DNA of 17,603 bases from Methanosuratincolales archaeon (GTDB lineage: Archaea > Thermoproteota > Methanomethylicia > Methanomethylicales > Methanomethylicaceae), in contig CALGKV010000032.1 of the NCBI GenBank assembly GCA_937930465.1, positions 1-17,603 of the forward strand, written 5' to 3'. The notes under the pieces are model-generated. The model was given only the letters and a program-made list of their open reading frames with translations. It was not told where the DNA came from and did not search any database. Numbering within the stretch: position 1 is the stretch's first letter; every line of letters begins with the position of its first letter. Shown here one piece after another: positions 8,268-14,343 of the stretch. Both the position numbers and the translations under genes were made by a program.

Positions 8268-8276
8268 ATTTATAAG
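8268..8276 (-). promoter_or_regulatory. TATA box for nrdDG
   Basis: The minus strand reads GCTTATAAATGC, with the core at 8268-8276 centred about 26 bp before ATG 8246. A purine-rich AAAAAG lies just upstream, as in a BRE. The spacing matches the prepilin promoter and predicts a leaderless or nearly leaderless nrdD transcript. Confidence 0.7.
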
Positions 8277-8296
8277 CTTTTTAGAGTGAAATATTT

Positions 8297-8303
8297 AAAA
8301 AAA
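8297..8303 (-). terminator. T7 tract downstream of the 8404-8742 gene
   Basis: Seven T on the minus strand (AATTTTTTTAAA), about 100 nt after the stop of the small upstream gene and just before the nrdD TATA box. It probably ends that gene's transcript. It may also simply be part of the AT-rich promoter region. Confidence 0.4.
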
Positions 8304-8337
8304 TTGATAACTGCCTGGGACAGCATAGCTCATTTTC

Positions 8338-8349
8338 ATTTGCGCAAAT
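8338..8349. promoter_or_regulatory. 12-bp perfect palindrome upstream of nrdD
   Basis: ATTTGCGCAAAT is a perfect 12-bp palindrome about 65 bp upstream of the nrdD TATA box, between the nrdD promoter and the end of the 8404-8742 gene. It could be an operator for a homodimeric regulator. It does not resemble the bacterial NrdR box. A second, shorter palindrome, CGGTACCG, lies at 8356-8363. Function is unproven. Confidence 0.35.
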
Positions 8350-8403
8350 AAATCTCGGTACCGGGGCGGGCATTATCCATTTATTGACTTGAGGCGGGCA
8401 GGT

Positions 8404-8742
8404 TCAGAGCAGGGGCGGCGCGCAGAGCAGCGACCGGAAGACAAGGCCTGCCTCCCTCGACATCTCAGAGACGGTCATTGGGCAGAGCCACCGTTCAGCC
8501 AAAGCCCCGATCCCGATGAGTGCCAGCCCTGCGATATCGCTGAACGGCTCGGGGGTTGGCGTCAGCAGCAGGGCAGTGCCGACCTTCTTGAGGTTGCCCA
8601 ACGACCGCCTCTTACCGGGCTCCCCGACCAGAGCCCGTAGTGACCGAAGTCCAAGCTCGACTTCGCAGACCGTTGCGCCCGCATCAGCAGCAGACTCGAC
8701 AAGAATCTTGGCCGCGGACCGCATAAGCGCACCGGAAACCAA
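8404..8742 (-). CDS. Small protein of unknown function (112 aa)
   Basis: I do not recognise this gene, but I think it is real. The product has ordinary composition: an N-terminal helix-like stretch (about 8-24, SAAKILVESAADAG), a basic middle (EPGKRRSLGNLKK, 41-53), and a hydrophobic C-terminal half with LTPTPEPFSDIAG at 60-72 followed by LALIGIGALAERW at 73-85. That could be a buried core or one short membrane segment. Neither plus-strand frame over the same bases gives a protein-like sequence. The start at TTG 8742 is supported by a CATATAAC box centred about 27 bp upstream, matching the leaderless spacing seen elsewhere here; ATG 8724 (residue 7) is the alternative. It is divergent from the his operon across an operator-like region. 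The loose similarity in style to small conserved archaeal proteins is memory-based, so no function is proposed. Confidence 0.6.
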   Translation of the reverse strand: MVSGALMRSAAKILVESAADAGATVCEVELGLRSLRALVGEPGKRRSLGNLKKVGTALLLTPTPEPFSDIAGLALIGIGALAERWLCPMTVSEMSREAGLVFRSLLCAPPLL

Positions 8743-8764
8743 CTCTCCCTGAGCCTTTTTAAAG

Positions 8765-8774
8765 GTTATATGAT
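8765..8774 (-). promoter_or_regulatory. Candidate TATA box for the 8404-8742 gene
   Basis: The minus strand reads CATATAACC, centred about 27 bp upstream of TTG 8742. A second AT-rich element, CTTTAAAAAGG, lies at about 8754-8764 and could instead serve ATG 8724. The box abuts the left arm of the inverted repeats at 8772-8800, so a factor bound there could block TBP/TFB. Confidence 0.45.
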
Positions 8775-8800
8775 TGGAAATCGAGCTTCCAATCGATTTC
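8772..8800. promoter_or_regulatory. Two interleaved perfect inverted repeats (putative operator)
   Basis: Dyad 1 is GATTGGAA (8772-8779) with TTCCAATC (8787-8794), 7-bp spacer. Dyad 2 is GAAATCGA (8777-8784) with TCGATTTC (8793-8800), 8-bp spacer. Both have perfect 8-bp arms that share bases, so only one could form a hairpin at a time, or two protein dimers could bind overlapping sites. The element lies between the divergent promoters of the small gene and the his operon. Regulation of either is inferred. A T-rich run (8797-8805) follows on the plus strand, so a hairpin plus T-tract terminator is a weaker reading. Confidence 0.5.
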
Positions 8801-8828
8801 TTTTTGAGTGGGAAAGGAGTGGGAAAAG

Positions 8829-8836
8829 CTTAAATA
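8829..8836 (+). promoter_or_regulatory. TATA box for the his operon
   Basis: CTTAAATA preceded by the purine-rich GGGAAAAG. It predicts transcription starting near 8857-8860, about 10 nt before ATG 8869 and about 28 nt before the TTC at 8888. It is the best TATA-like element upstream of hisZ. Confidence 0.6.
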
Positions 8837-8868
8837 GCGAAAAAGGCTTCGGGCTCCAGGGGAGCATA

Positions 8869-8910
8869 ATGGAAAGGAGGAATTTAGTTCACAAGGCTCC
8901 AGACGCCTAG
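8869..8910 (+). other. 13-codon leader ORF overlapping the hisZ 5' region
   Basis: ATG 8869 opens MERRNLVHKAPDA and stops at TAG 8908-8910. It starts about 10 nt after the predicted transcription start, and the GGAGG at 8876-8880 lies inside it. Two readings: a small upstream ORF, or the true hisZ N-terminus split by a one-base frameshift, since HKAP resembles the residues before the PRG motif in HisRS-like proteins. It has one His codon only, so classic his attenuation is not supported. Confidence 0.35.
8876..8880 (+). promoter_or_regulatory. Strong Shine-Dalgarno GGAGG with no standard start codon at the right distance
   Basis: GGAGG is followed after 7 nt by TTC at 8888, in the hisZ frame. 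Seven nt is also the gap between GGAGG and the TTG of the pilus ATPase gene. From TTC the frame reads FTRLQTPRGFRDL into hisZ, the expected N-terminus. A stop (TAG 8885-8887) directly precedes it. A single change of TTC to TTG would create a normal start. Confidence 0.5.
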
Positions 8911-8923
8911 GGGATTCAGGGAC

Positions 8924-10021
8924 TTGGGCCCAGAGGAGGCGAGGGCCTACCTGCTCGTCGAGGGCAGGTTCAGGGAGATTTTGAGGAAATGGGGCTACAA
9001 GGAGGTCCGGACCTCGACGCTAGACTACTTCGACATCATACGGGGTGGGGCTGGCGAGGGTTTCACGGACTCGATTTTCAAAGTGCAGGACTACGACGGG
9101 AGGCTGCTCTCGCTAAGGGGGGAAGTCACGACACAGATAGCGAGGATGCTGGCCTCAAAGGCCAAGGACGAAGGCAGGCTATGCTACATAACAAACTGCA
9201 TCAGGTACCTCGAGTCGAGGAACCTCTCCCTAAGGGAGTACTGGCAGGCTGGCGCTGAGCTGATAGGCGGCGAAAGGATAAGCGCGGACGCCGAGGCGGT
9301 TGCGCTTGCGCTCGAGATGCTAGACTCGGTGGGGATCAGGGCGAGCGTGGATCTCGGGAGCATGGGCGTGATAAGGAAGCTGATGGAGAGGTACGGGATA
9401 AGGGACTACAAGGGGCTGGCAGGGGCTATCGCGTCCAAGTCGATCGACGGGCTGAGGAAAGTGACATCCGACAGTGAGGCGCTCGAGGCTTTCACCCTGC
9501 TCATGACAAAGAGGGGGGGTGCAGAGCTCATAGAGAGGATCTCCGATGAAGCAGGTTGCCTCAAGGAGGAATGCGAGTACTTCAGGAGCCTGTATAGGGC
9601 GCTCGAGGCTTACGGGTGCTCCTCCAGGGTCTTTGTAGACCTGAGCACAATAAGGGAGATGGATTACTACAATGACCTGGTCTTCGAGATCTTCACCCCT
9701 GGGATGGGGCTGCCCATCGGCGGGGGAGGGAGGTACGACGCGATGATGAAAGGCTTCGGCATAGACACCACTGCCACCGGCTTTGCGCTGAGCATAGACC
9801 TGTGCATAAAGGCGCTCGGCGGGGCGGACTGGGGGAAGAACAACGACATGCTCAGGGTCTACTACCAGGACGGGCATCTTGAGAAGGCCATTGCCCTGGT
9901 GCGTTCCATGAGGGGGAAGGGGAAGTGCTGCACCCTTGACGCCTACAGGGGGGAGCGCAGCGGCATACTCGTGGGCGAGAGAACCTTCATATTAGAGAGC
10001 GGTGAGGAGTATGGGATCTGA
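8924..10021 (+). CDS. hisZ: ATP phosphoribosyltransferase regulatory subunit (HisRS-like)
   Basis: Paralogue of histidyl-tRNA synthetase that lacks the anticodon-binding domain and serves as the regulatory subunit of short-form HisG. From TTG 8924 the product is 365 aa. It shows RGEVTTQIARMLA at 65-77, a motif-2-like CIRYLESRNLSLREYWQAGA at 92-111, the DYYNDLVFE element at 247-255 and a motif-3-like GGGGRYDAMM at 266-275. The length without an anticodon domain, and the position directly before short hisG, favour HisZ over HisS. The start is doubtful: the conserved PRGFRDLGPEEARAY begins seven codons upstream of this TTG, in frame, but no ATG, GTG or TTG lies between it and the TAG at 8885. 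Translation probably begins near TTC 8888 or enters by frameshift. It overlaps hisG by 11 nt. Confidence 0.88.
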   Translation: MGPEEARAYLLVEGRFREILRKWGYKEVRTSTLDYFDIIRGGAGEGFTDSIFKVQDYDGRLLSLRGEVTTQIARMLASKAKDEGRLCYITNCIRYLESRNLSLREYWQAGAELIGGERISADAEAVALALEMLDSVGIRASVDLGSMGVIRKLMERYGIRDYKGLAGAIASKSIDGLRKVTSDSEALEAFTLLMTKRGGAELIERISDEAGCLKEECEYFRSLYRALEAYGCSSRVFVDLSTIREMDYYNDLVFEIFTPGMGLPIGGGGRYDAMMKGFGIDTTATGFALSIDLCIKALGGADWGKNNDMLRVYYQDGHLEKAIALVRSMRGKGKCCTLDAYRGERSGILVGERTFILESGEEYGI

Positions 10022-10658
10022 CCGCCAGGGGAGGATCATCTTCGCCCTGCCGAACAAGGGGAGGATGCGGGACCCTGCGCTGAGGCTCTTGGAGTCGGCT
10101 GGCATAAGGTGGCTCGGGGAGGAGAGGGCCTACCTCTCCAAGACGACAGACCCCGATATCGACATCCTCTCTGTAAGGGCTGCTGACATCCCGGTCTATG
10201 TCTACTACGGGATAGCAGACCTCGGGATAACCGGGAGGGACATCGTGGCTGAGACTGGGCTAGAGGTCTACGAGCTCGCCGACCTGCGCTTCGGATCCTG
10301 CGACCTTGTCGTTGCAGTAAGCGGGGAGAGCGGGATCAAGAGCCCTTTGGAGATCCCGCATGGATCCAAGGTCGCGACCGAGTTCCCCCACATCACGAAG
10401 GCTTACTTCGACGAGCTCGGGATCCAGGTGGAGACGATCACCCTCAAAGGCGCAGTCGAGATAGCACCAAGGCTGGGGCTTGCGACAGCCATTGTCGACA
10501 TCTCAAGCACAGGGGCCACCCTCGAGAAGAACAGGCTGGCTGCCATAGGAAAGGTGATGAGCTCCTCGGCAAGGCTGATCTGCAACAAGATATCTTACAA
10601 GACAAAGTATGATAAGGTCGAAGCGATAACTAGGAAGCTGAAGGAGTTGAGCCCTTGA
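10011..10658 (+). CDS. hisG: ATP phosphoribosyltransferase catalytic subunit, short form
   Basis: First committed step of histidine synthesis: joins ATP and PRPP to give phosphoribosyl-ATP. From ATG 10011 it is 215 aa, typical of the short form that lacks the C-terminal regulatory domain and needs HisZ. Visible motifs are IIFALPNKGRMR at 9-20, YYGIADLGITGRDIVAE at 65-81, and the PRPP-binding loop IVDISSTGATLEKN at 161-174. ATG 10011 is preferred over the in-frame GTG 10002 (218 aa), because GGTGAGGAGT lies directly before the ATG, within the end of hisZ. The 11-nt overlap with hisZ suggests the two subunits are made together. Histidine feedback would be expected to act through HisZ, which is known for the family but not visible here. 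Confidence 0.95.
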   Translation: MGSDRQGRIIFALPNKGRMRDPALRLLESAGIRWLGEERAYLSKTTDPDIDILSVRAADIPVYVYYGIADLGITGRDIVAETGLEVYELADLRFGSCDLVVAVSGESGIKSPLEIPHGSKVATEFPHITKAYFDELGIQVETITLKGAVEIAPRLGLATAIVDISSTGATLEKNRLAAIGKVMSSSARLICNKISYKTKYDKVEAITRKLKELSP

Positions 10659-11944
10659 GAGTCGCAAGGTACAGCGATTATGCCTCCGAGCCGATAAGGC
10701 CCTCCCAAGTCCCGAAGGATCTCGTCGACTATGTTTCTGCCATAATAGGGAGGGTCAGGGAGCTAGGGGACGCAGCAGTCTTGGAGTACACGGAGAAGTT
10801 CGACAAGGTCAGGCTCGATCCGGAGCAGATCAGGGTAGAATGGGCGGAGATGAGGAGGGCGTACAACGCTATCCCAGAGAGCCTGAGGTGCGCATTGAGG
10901 AACTCCGCGGAAAGGATACGCTCATTCCAGGAGCTGCAGAAGCCCCTTGAGTTCACCACGGAGCTTGCCCCAGGGGTCTCTGCAGGCATAAAGTTCGACC
11001 CAATACAGTCAGTTGGGCTATACGTGCCCGGCGGAACCGCCGCCTACCCCTCGACCGTGCTGATGACTGCGATCCCAGCGAAGGTTGCAGGGGTGGACAG
11101 GTGCGCGCTCTTCACCCCGCCTGGCAAGGGTGGGGAGGTGCCCGAGGCAATCCTGGCGGCAGCCTACCTCGCCGAGGTGGACGAGGTATACAGGGCCGGC
11201 GGCGCCCAGGCAATCGCGGCCATGGCTTACGGCACTGAGAGGATAGGGAAAGTCGAGAAGATCTTCGGCCCAGGGAACATCTATGTCACCGTCGCCAAGA
11301 TGCTCGTCTCCTGGGATGTGGCGGTCGACATGCCGGCAGGGCCCAGCGAGCTGCTGATCTACACGGAGGGCTTCGACAAGCCCGAATGGCTGGCTTACGA
11401 CATCCTGGCGCAGTGCGAGCATGACCCAAGGGCTAAGGCAGCGCTGGTCACAACGGACGCCGCATTGGCGGAGGAGGTTGCCAGGATCGTGGACGGCCTG
11501 ATCAAGGAATCCCCCCGGAGGGAGATACTCGAGAAGAGCGCAGCCCAGGCTGTGGCGCTCATCGTAGGGAGCCGAGAGGAGGGGGCAAAGGCGATAAACG
11601 AGATGGCGCCAGAGCACCTCGAATTGATAGGGGAGGGTGCCGAGAAGGCGCTCAGGCTGGTCAGGAACGCGGGGGCAGTCTTCATCGGAGAGTACGCGCC
11701 GGTGCCGCTCGGCGACTACACGGCAGGAACGAACCACGTCCTGCCTACTATGGGGTGGGCCAAGAGGGCTTCGCCGCTCTCCGTCAGGGACTTCCTCAGG
11801 TCGAGAGAGCTCTTGAGGTGCACCAAGGAAGGGCTCATTCGCATAGGCGGCGATGCGATGATGCTCGCGACGGCAGAGGGCCTCCTGAACCACGCGCGTG
11901 CAGTGGCTTCCAGGATGGGCACGAAGGCCGAGGGGGGGAAGTAA
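10655..11944 (+). CDS. hisD: Histidinol dehydrogenase
   Basis: Zinc enzyme that oxidises histidinol to histidine in two NAD-dependent steps, the last reactions of the pathway. The 429-aa product is full length. Zinc ligands can be aligned: Q253 and H256 in AQCEHDP, D354 in GDYTAGTNHVLPT, and H413 in EGLLNHARAV. The catalytic Glu-His pair is E320-H321 in PEHLELI. Other family motifs are GLYVPGGTAAYPST (121-134), GPGNIYVTVAK (205-215) and MPAGPSELLI (226-235). The start is TTG 10655, overlapping the hisG stop as TTGA, with GGAG eight nt upstream. Short overlaps on both sides make it part of one coupled operon. Nothing is missing or unusual in the active site. Confidence 0.97.
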   Translation: MRVARYSDYASEPIRPSQVPKDLVDYVSAIIGRVRELGDAAVLEYTEKFDKVRLDPEQIRVEWAEMRRAYNAIPESLRCALRNSAERIRSFQELQKPLEFTTELAPGVSAGIKFDPIQSVGLYVPGGTAAYPSTVLMTAIPAKVAGVDRCALFTPPGKGGEVPEAILAAAYLAEVDEVYRAGGAQAIAAMAYGTERIGKVEKIFGPGNIYVTVAKMLVSWDVAVDMPAGPSELLIYTEGFDKPEWLAYDILAQCEHDPRAKAALVTTDAALAEEVARIVDGLIKESPRREILEKSAAQAVALIVGSREEGAKAINEMAPEHLELIGEGAEKALRLVRNAGAVFIGEYAPVPLGDYTAGTNHVLPTMGWAKRASPLSVRDFLRSRELLRCTKEGLIRIGGDAMMLATAEGLLNHARAVASRMGTKAEGGK

Positions 11945-13050
11945 TGGACCCAGACGACTTTGTGGTCGATCGCCTCAGAACAGTACTGGGCGAGAAGAAG
12001 GGCAAGGAAGCGTATTCGAGCCTCTCTCGGGAGGGCAGGCTGAGGATGGGGCTGAACGAGAACATGCTGGTGAACAGGTTCTTCTCGGAGACCTTGATGG
12101 CTGAAGCGGCCAAGAGGGTGGATGTCAGGGAATACCCGCCCCCGAAGGGATGGGTCGCGGCAAGCGCAATAGCAGAGAGCCTCGGGGTGTGGGAGGACGA
12201 GGTGCTGATAGGGAACGGATCCGACGAGATCCTGGACCTTATAGCAAAGGTCTTCCTCTCGTCCGAAGACAGGGAAGCCATAATCGTCGACCCGACATTC
12301 GAGATGTACAAGTTCTACACGTCCATCGCCGGCGGGAGGGTTAAGCAGGTCCTTACGACAGGGGACTTTGAGCTCAGCGCAGACAGCGTCCTATCAGCCA
12401 TAGGCGACTCCACCAAGGCGATTTTCATCTGCTCTCCGAACAACCCCACTGGGAAGCAGTTCAACAGGGACGAGGTCTTGAGGGTAGTCGAGGAGAGCGA
12501 TTGCTTGGTCATCCTTGACGAGGCTTACGCTGACTTCGCGCCTTACTCTTTGTCAAGCGAATCCACAAAGTACGAGAACCTCTTGGTGCTGAGGACTTTC
12601 TCCAAGGCATTCGGGATGGCAGGGCTCAGGGCAGGGTATTGCATGGGCAATGCCAGGCTCCTGAAGTGGCTCAGGGCCGCCCAGAGCCCCTTCAGCGTGA
12701 ACTCGGTTGCGCAGGAGATGGTCAGGCTCGTGGTTGAGAACAGGAAAGTATACGAGTCCTTCATAAGGCAGGTCATCGAGGAGAGGAACTACCTGCTTGC
12801 AGAGCTCGGGATGATCAGCGGAGTAGATGCCTTTGAGTCGGATGCCAACTTCATACTCTTCAGGCTCCCGCCGGGGGCTGGTTCGGGTGAAGTGGTGAGG
12901 CGCCTTGGGGAAGACGGGATAGACGTGAGGGACAGGGGAAACCTGCCGCTGCTAGAGAACTGCGTGAGGGTGACTGTATCGACCAGGGAGAACAACCTCA
13001 GGTTCATAGAATCGCTGAGGAAGGCAATAAGCGAGGAGGGAAAGGAATGA
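11944..13050 (+). CDS. hisC: Histidinol-phosphate aminotransferase
   Basis: PLP-dependent fold-type I aminotransferase that converts imidazole acetol phosphate plus glutamate to histidinol phosphate. From ATG 11944 it is 368 aa, normal length. Motifs include the Schiff-base Lys221 in RTFSKAFGMAGLRAGY (with Arg229), SPNNPTG at 164-170, LDEAYADF at 191-198, and the N-terminal GLNENMLV (36-43) typical of HisC. The ATG overlaps the hisD stop by one base (TAATG). A longer frame runs upstream inside hisD, but that part is not HisC-like, so the ATG is the real start. It overlaps hisB by 4 nt. Broad aminotransferase activity on aromatic amino acids is possible, as in other HisC proteins, but the operon fixes the main role. 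Confidence 0.96.
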   Translation: MDPDDFVVDRLRTVLGEKKGKEAYSSLSREGRLRMGLNENMLVNRFFSETLMAEAAKRVDVREYPPPKGWVAASAIAESLGVWEDEVLIGNGSDEILDLIAKVFLSSEDREAIIVDPTFEMYKFYTSIAGGRVKQVLTTGDFELSADSVLSAIGDSTKAIFICSPNNPTGKQFNRDEVLRVVEESDCLVILDEAYADFAPYSLSSESTKYENLLVLRTFSKAFGMAGLRAGYCMGNARLLKWLRAAQSPFSVNSVAQEMVRLVVENRKVYESFIRQVIEERNYLLAELGMISGVDAFESDANFILFRLPPGAGSGEVVRRLGEDGIDVRDRGNLPLLENCVRVTVSTRENNLRFIESLRKAISEEGKE

Positions 13051-13667
13051 CGCAGGGAAGAGGATTCGGATCAGAAAAAATAAGCGACCTTAGGGCGAGG
13101 GAGGGATCCTGCGAGAGGAAGACTCTAGAGGTCCAGATCTCCGCGAGAGTCTGCCTCGAAGGGCCGGGCGAGTTCTCAGGCAGCTCCGGATCAGCGTTCA
13201 TCGACCACATGATAAGGACTCTTGCGAAGCACGCGTCGATCAGGATAGATCTAGAGGCTGCCGGGGACCTGAGGCACCATGTGATCGAGGACACGGCGAT
13301 CGTGCTTGGCGAGGCGATCCGCTCGGCTCTCGGGGAGAAGCGCGGGATAAGGAGGTTCGGGCACGCATTTGTGCCCATGGATGACGCGCTGGCGAGGGCT
13401 GCCATAGATCTCGGAGGGAGATCCTACTCCAAGATAAGGCTCAATACAAAAGGCGAGTCGATCGAGGACACTAAGGTCGAGGACATTGTCCACTTCCTAG
13501 AGTCTCTCGCCTCGTCAATGAAGTGCAACCTGCACTTGAAGGTGCTCTACGGCAGCAATGACCACCACAAGGTGGAGGCTGCGATGAAGGCGCTCGCTGT
13601 AGCGCTCAGGGACGCGGCATCGCCGACAGGCAGGGAGGATGTGCCGAGCGCGAAGGGGGCGATCTGA
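13047..13667 (+). CDS. hisB: Imidazoleglycerol-phosphate dehydratase
   Basis: Manganese-dependent dehydratase that converts imidazole glycerol phosphate to imidazole acetol phosphate. The 206-aa product is the monofunctional form, with no phosphatase domain. Metal and active-site motifs are IDHM with H54, KH at 61-62, RHHVIEDTAIVLGEA (H77, H78, E81, D82), RFGHAFVPMDDAL (103-115) and the C-terminal VHFLESL with H149 and NDHHKVEAAMKAL (H173, H174, E177). Both repeats of the family fold are therefore present. The N-terminus carries about 20 extra residues before RKTLEV; this segment (FGSEKISDLRARE) is not part of the usual core. ATG 13047 overlaps the hisC stop as ATGA. The gene is followed four bases later by the hisH start. 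Because no HAD-type domain is attached, histidinol-phosphate phosphatase must come from elsewhere. Confidence 0.96.
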   Translation: MTQGRGFGSEKISDLRAREGSCERKTLEVQISARVCLEGPGEFSGSSGSAFIDHMIRTLAKHASIRIDLEAAGDLRHHVIEDTAIVLGEAIRSALGEKRGIRRFGHAFVPMDDALARAAIDLGGRSYSKIRLNTKGESIEDTKVEDIVHFLESLASSMKCNLHLKVLYGSNDHHKVEAAMKALAVALRDAASPTGREDVPSAKGAI

Positions 13668-13671
13668 TCGG

Positions 13672-14343
13672 ATGAGGGTCGCAGTGCTCGACATGGGACT
13701 AGGGAACCTCCTGAGCATAAGGAGGGGGATAGAGAGGGCAAGCACGGGCAAGGGGGTGCCCAGCCCTGGCGCAGGGGCGGGATCGCGCCCCCAGGCTGGT
13801 CCCTCCGCTGAAGTGACTATAGCGCAGCGCGACAGCGAGGCTCATAGCGCCGATGCGATAGTTATCCCGGGCGTTGGCGCCTTCAGGGACGGCGCACTTG
13901 CGATCATGGAGCGGTTCGGCGGCACAGTCGAACGGATCCGCAAGGGGGAGGCCCCAGCCCTTGGGATCTGCCTGGGGATGCAGCTACTCTTCACAAGGAG
14001 CTTTGAAGGCGGGGAATACCTAGGGCTCAACCTCATACCCGGAGATGTCGTGAAGCTCCCCGCTGCTGTAAAGGTGCCCCACATGGGATGGAACAGCATC
14101 CGGATACTCAGAGAGGGGGTGCTGGTGAGGGGGATCCCGGACGGGGAGCACTTCTATTTCGTCCATTCATACTACTGCAGGCCGGAGGACTGGGGGGTGG
14201 CTGTTGCCGAGGCGGAGTACGGGGTGCCTATCCCGGCGATAGTCGAGAAGGGGGCGATCTTCGGCACGCAGTTCCACCCTGAGAAGAGCGGCGAGGCCGG
14301 CAGGCTGGTGATAAGGAACTTCCTGGAGGCTGCAAAGCGTTGA
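13672..14343 (+). CDS. hisH: Imidazole glycerol phosphate synthase, glutamine amidotransferase subunit
   Basis: Class I glutaminase that feeds ammonia to HisF. The catalytic triad is C100 in GICLGMQLLF, H202 and E204 in FHPEKSGEAG. Other conserved parts are VLDMGLGNLLSI (5-16), ADAIVIPGVGAFRDG (60-74), PHMGWNSI (136-143) and HFYFVHSYY (160-168). The start is ATG 13672, four bases after the hisB stop; an upstream in-frame ATG at 13639 lies inside hisB and adds residues unlike the family. At 223 aa it is somewhat long because residues about 24-43 form a Gly/Pro/Ala/Ser-rich insert between the first helix and the next strand, where typical HisH is contiguous. This probably forms a flexible surface loop. 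The gene overlaps hisA as TTGA. Confidence 0.95.
   Translation: MRVAVLDMGLGNLLSIRRGIERASTGKGVPSPGAGAGSRPQAGPSAEVTIAQRDSEAHSADAIVIPGVGAFRDGALAIMERFGGTVERIRKGEAPALGICLGMQLLFTRSFEGGEYLGLNLIPGDVVKLPAAVKVPHMGWNSIRILREGVLVRGIPDGEHFYFVHSYYCRPEDWGVAVAEAEYGVPIPAIVEKGAIFGTQFHPEKSGEAGRLVIRNFLEAAKR
13774..13791. repeat. GC-rich inverted repeat inside the hisH insert
   Basis: GGGGCG (13774-13779) and CGCCCC (13786-13791) form a 6-bp stem with a 6-nt loop, flanked by CCTG (13765-13768) and CAGG (13792-13795), which could extend it across a bulge. It sits within the stretch coding for the low-complexity insert of HisH. It may be a recent small insertion or slippage-prone DNA. Confidence 0.4.

Noticed and set aside
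8389..8752. Plus-strand frames opposite the small 8404-8742 gene
   Set aside because: They are rich in Arg, Gln, Pro and Ser with no hydrophobic core, and lack a convincing promoter or ribosome site; the minus frame is more protein-like.
8869..8910. His-codon attenuator leader for the his operon
   Set aside because: The 13-codon leader ORF has only one His codon, and no terminator/antiterminator pair follows it.
9320..9877. 185-codon minus-strand frame inside hisZ
   Set aside because: Pro/His/Val-rich shadow frame; hisZ on the plus strand carries family motifs across the same bases.
11018..11893. 291-codon minus-strand frame inside hisD
   Set aside because: No recognisable motif, and the HisD zinc and catalytic residues are intact on the other strand.
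13639..13671. Earlier ATG for hisH
   Set aside because: It adds 11 residues from within hisB that no HisH has; MRVAVLDMGLGN is the normal N-terminus.
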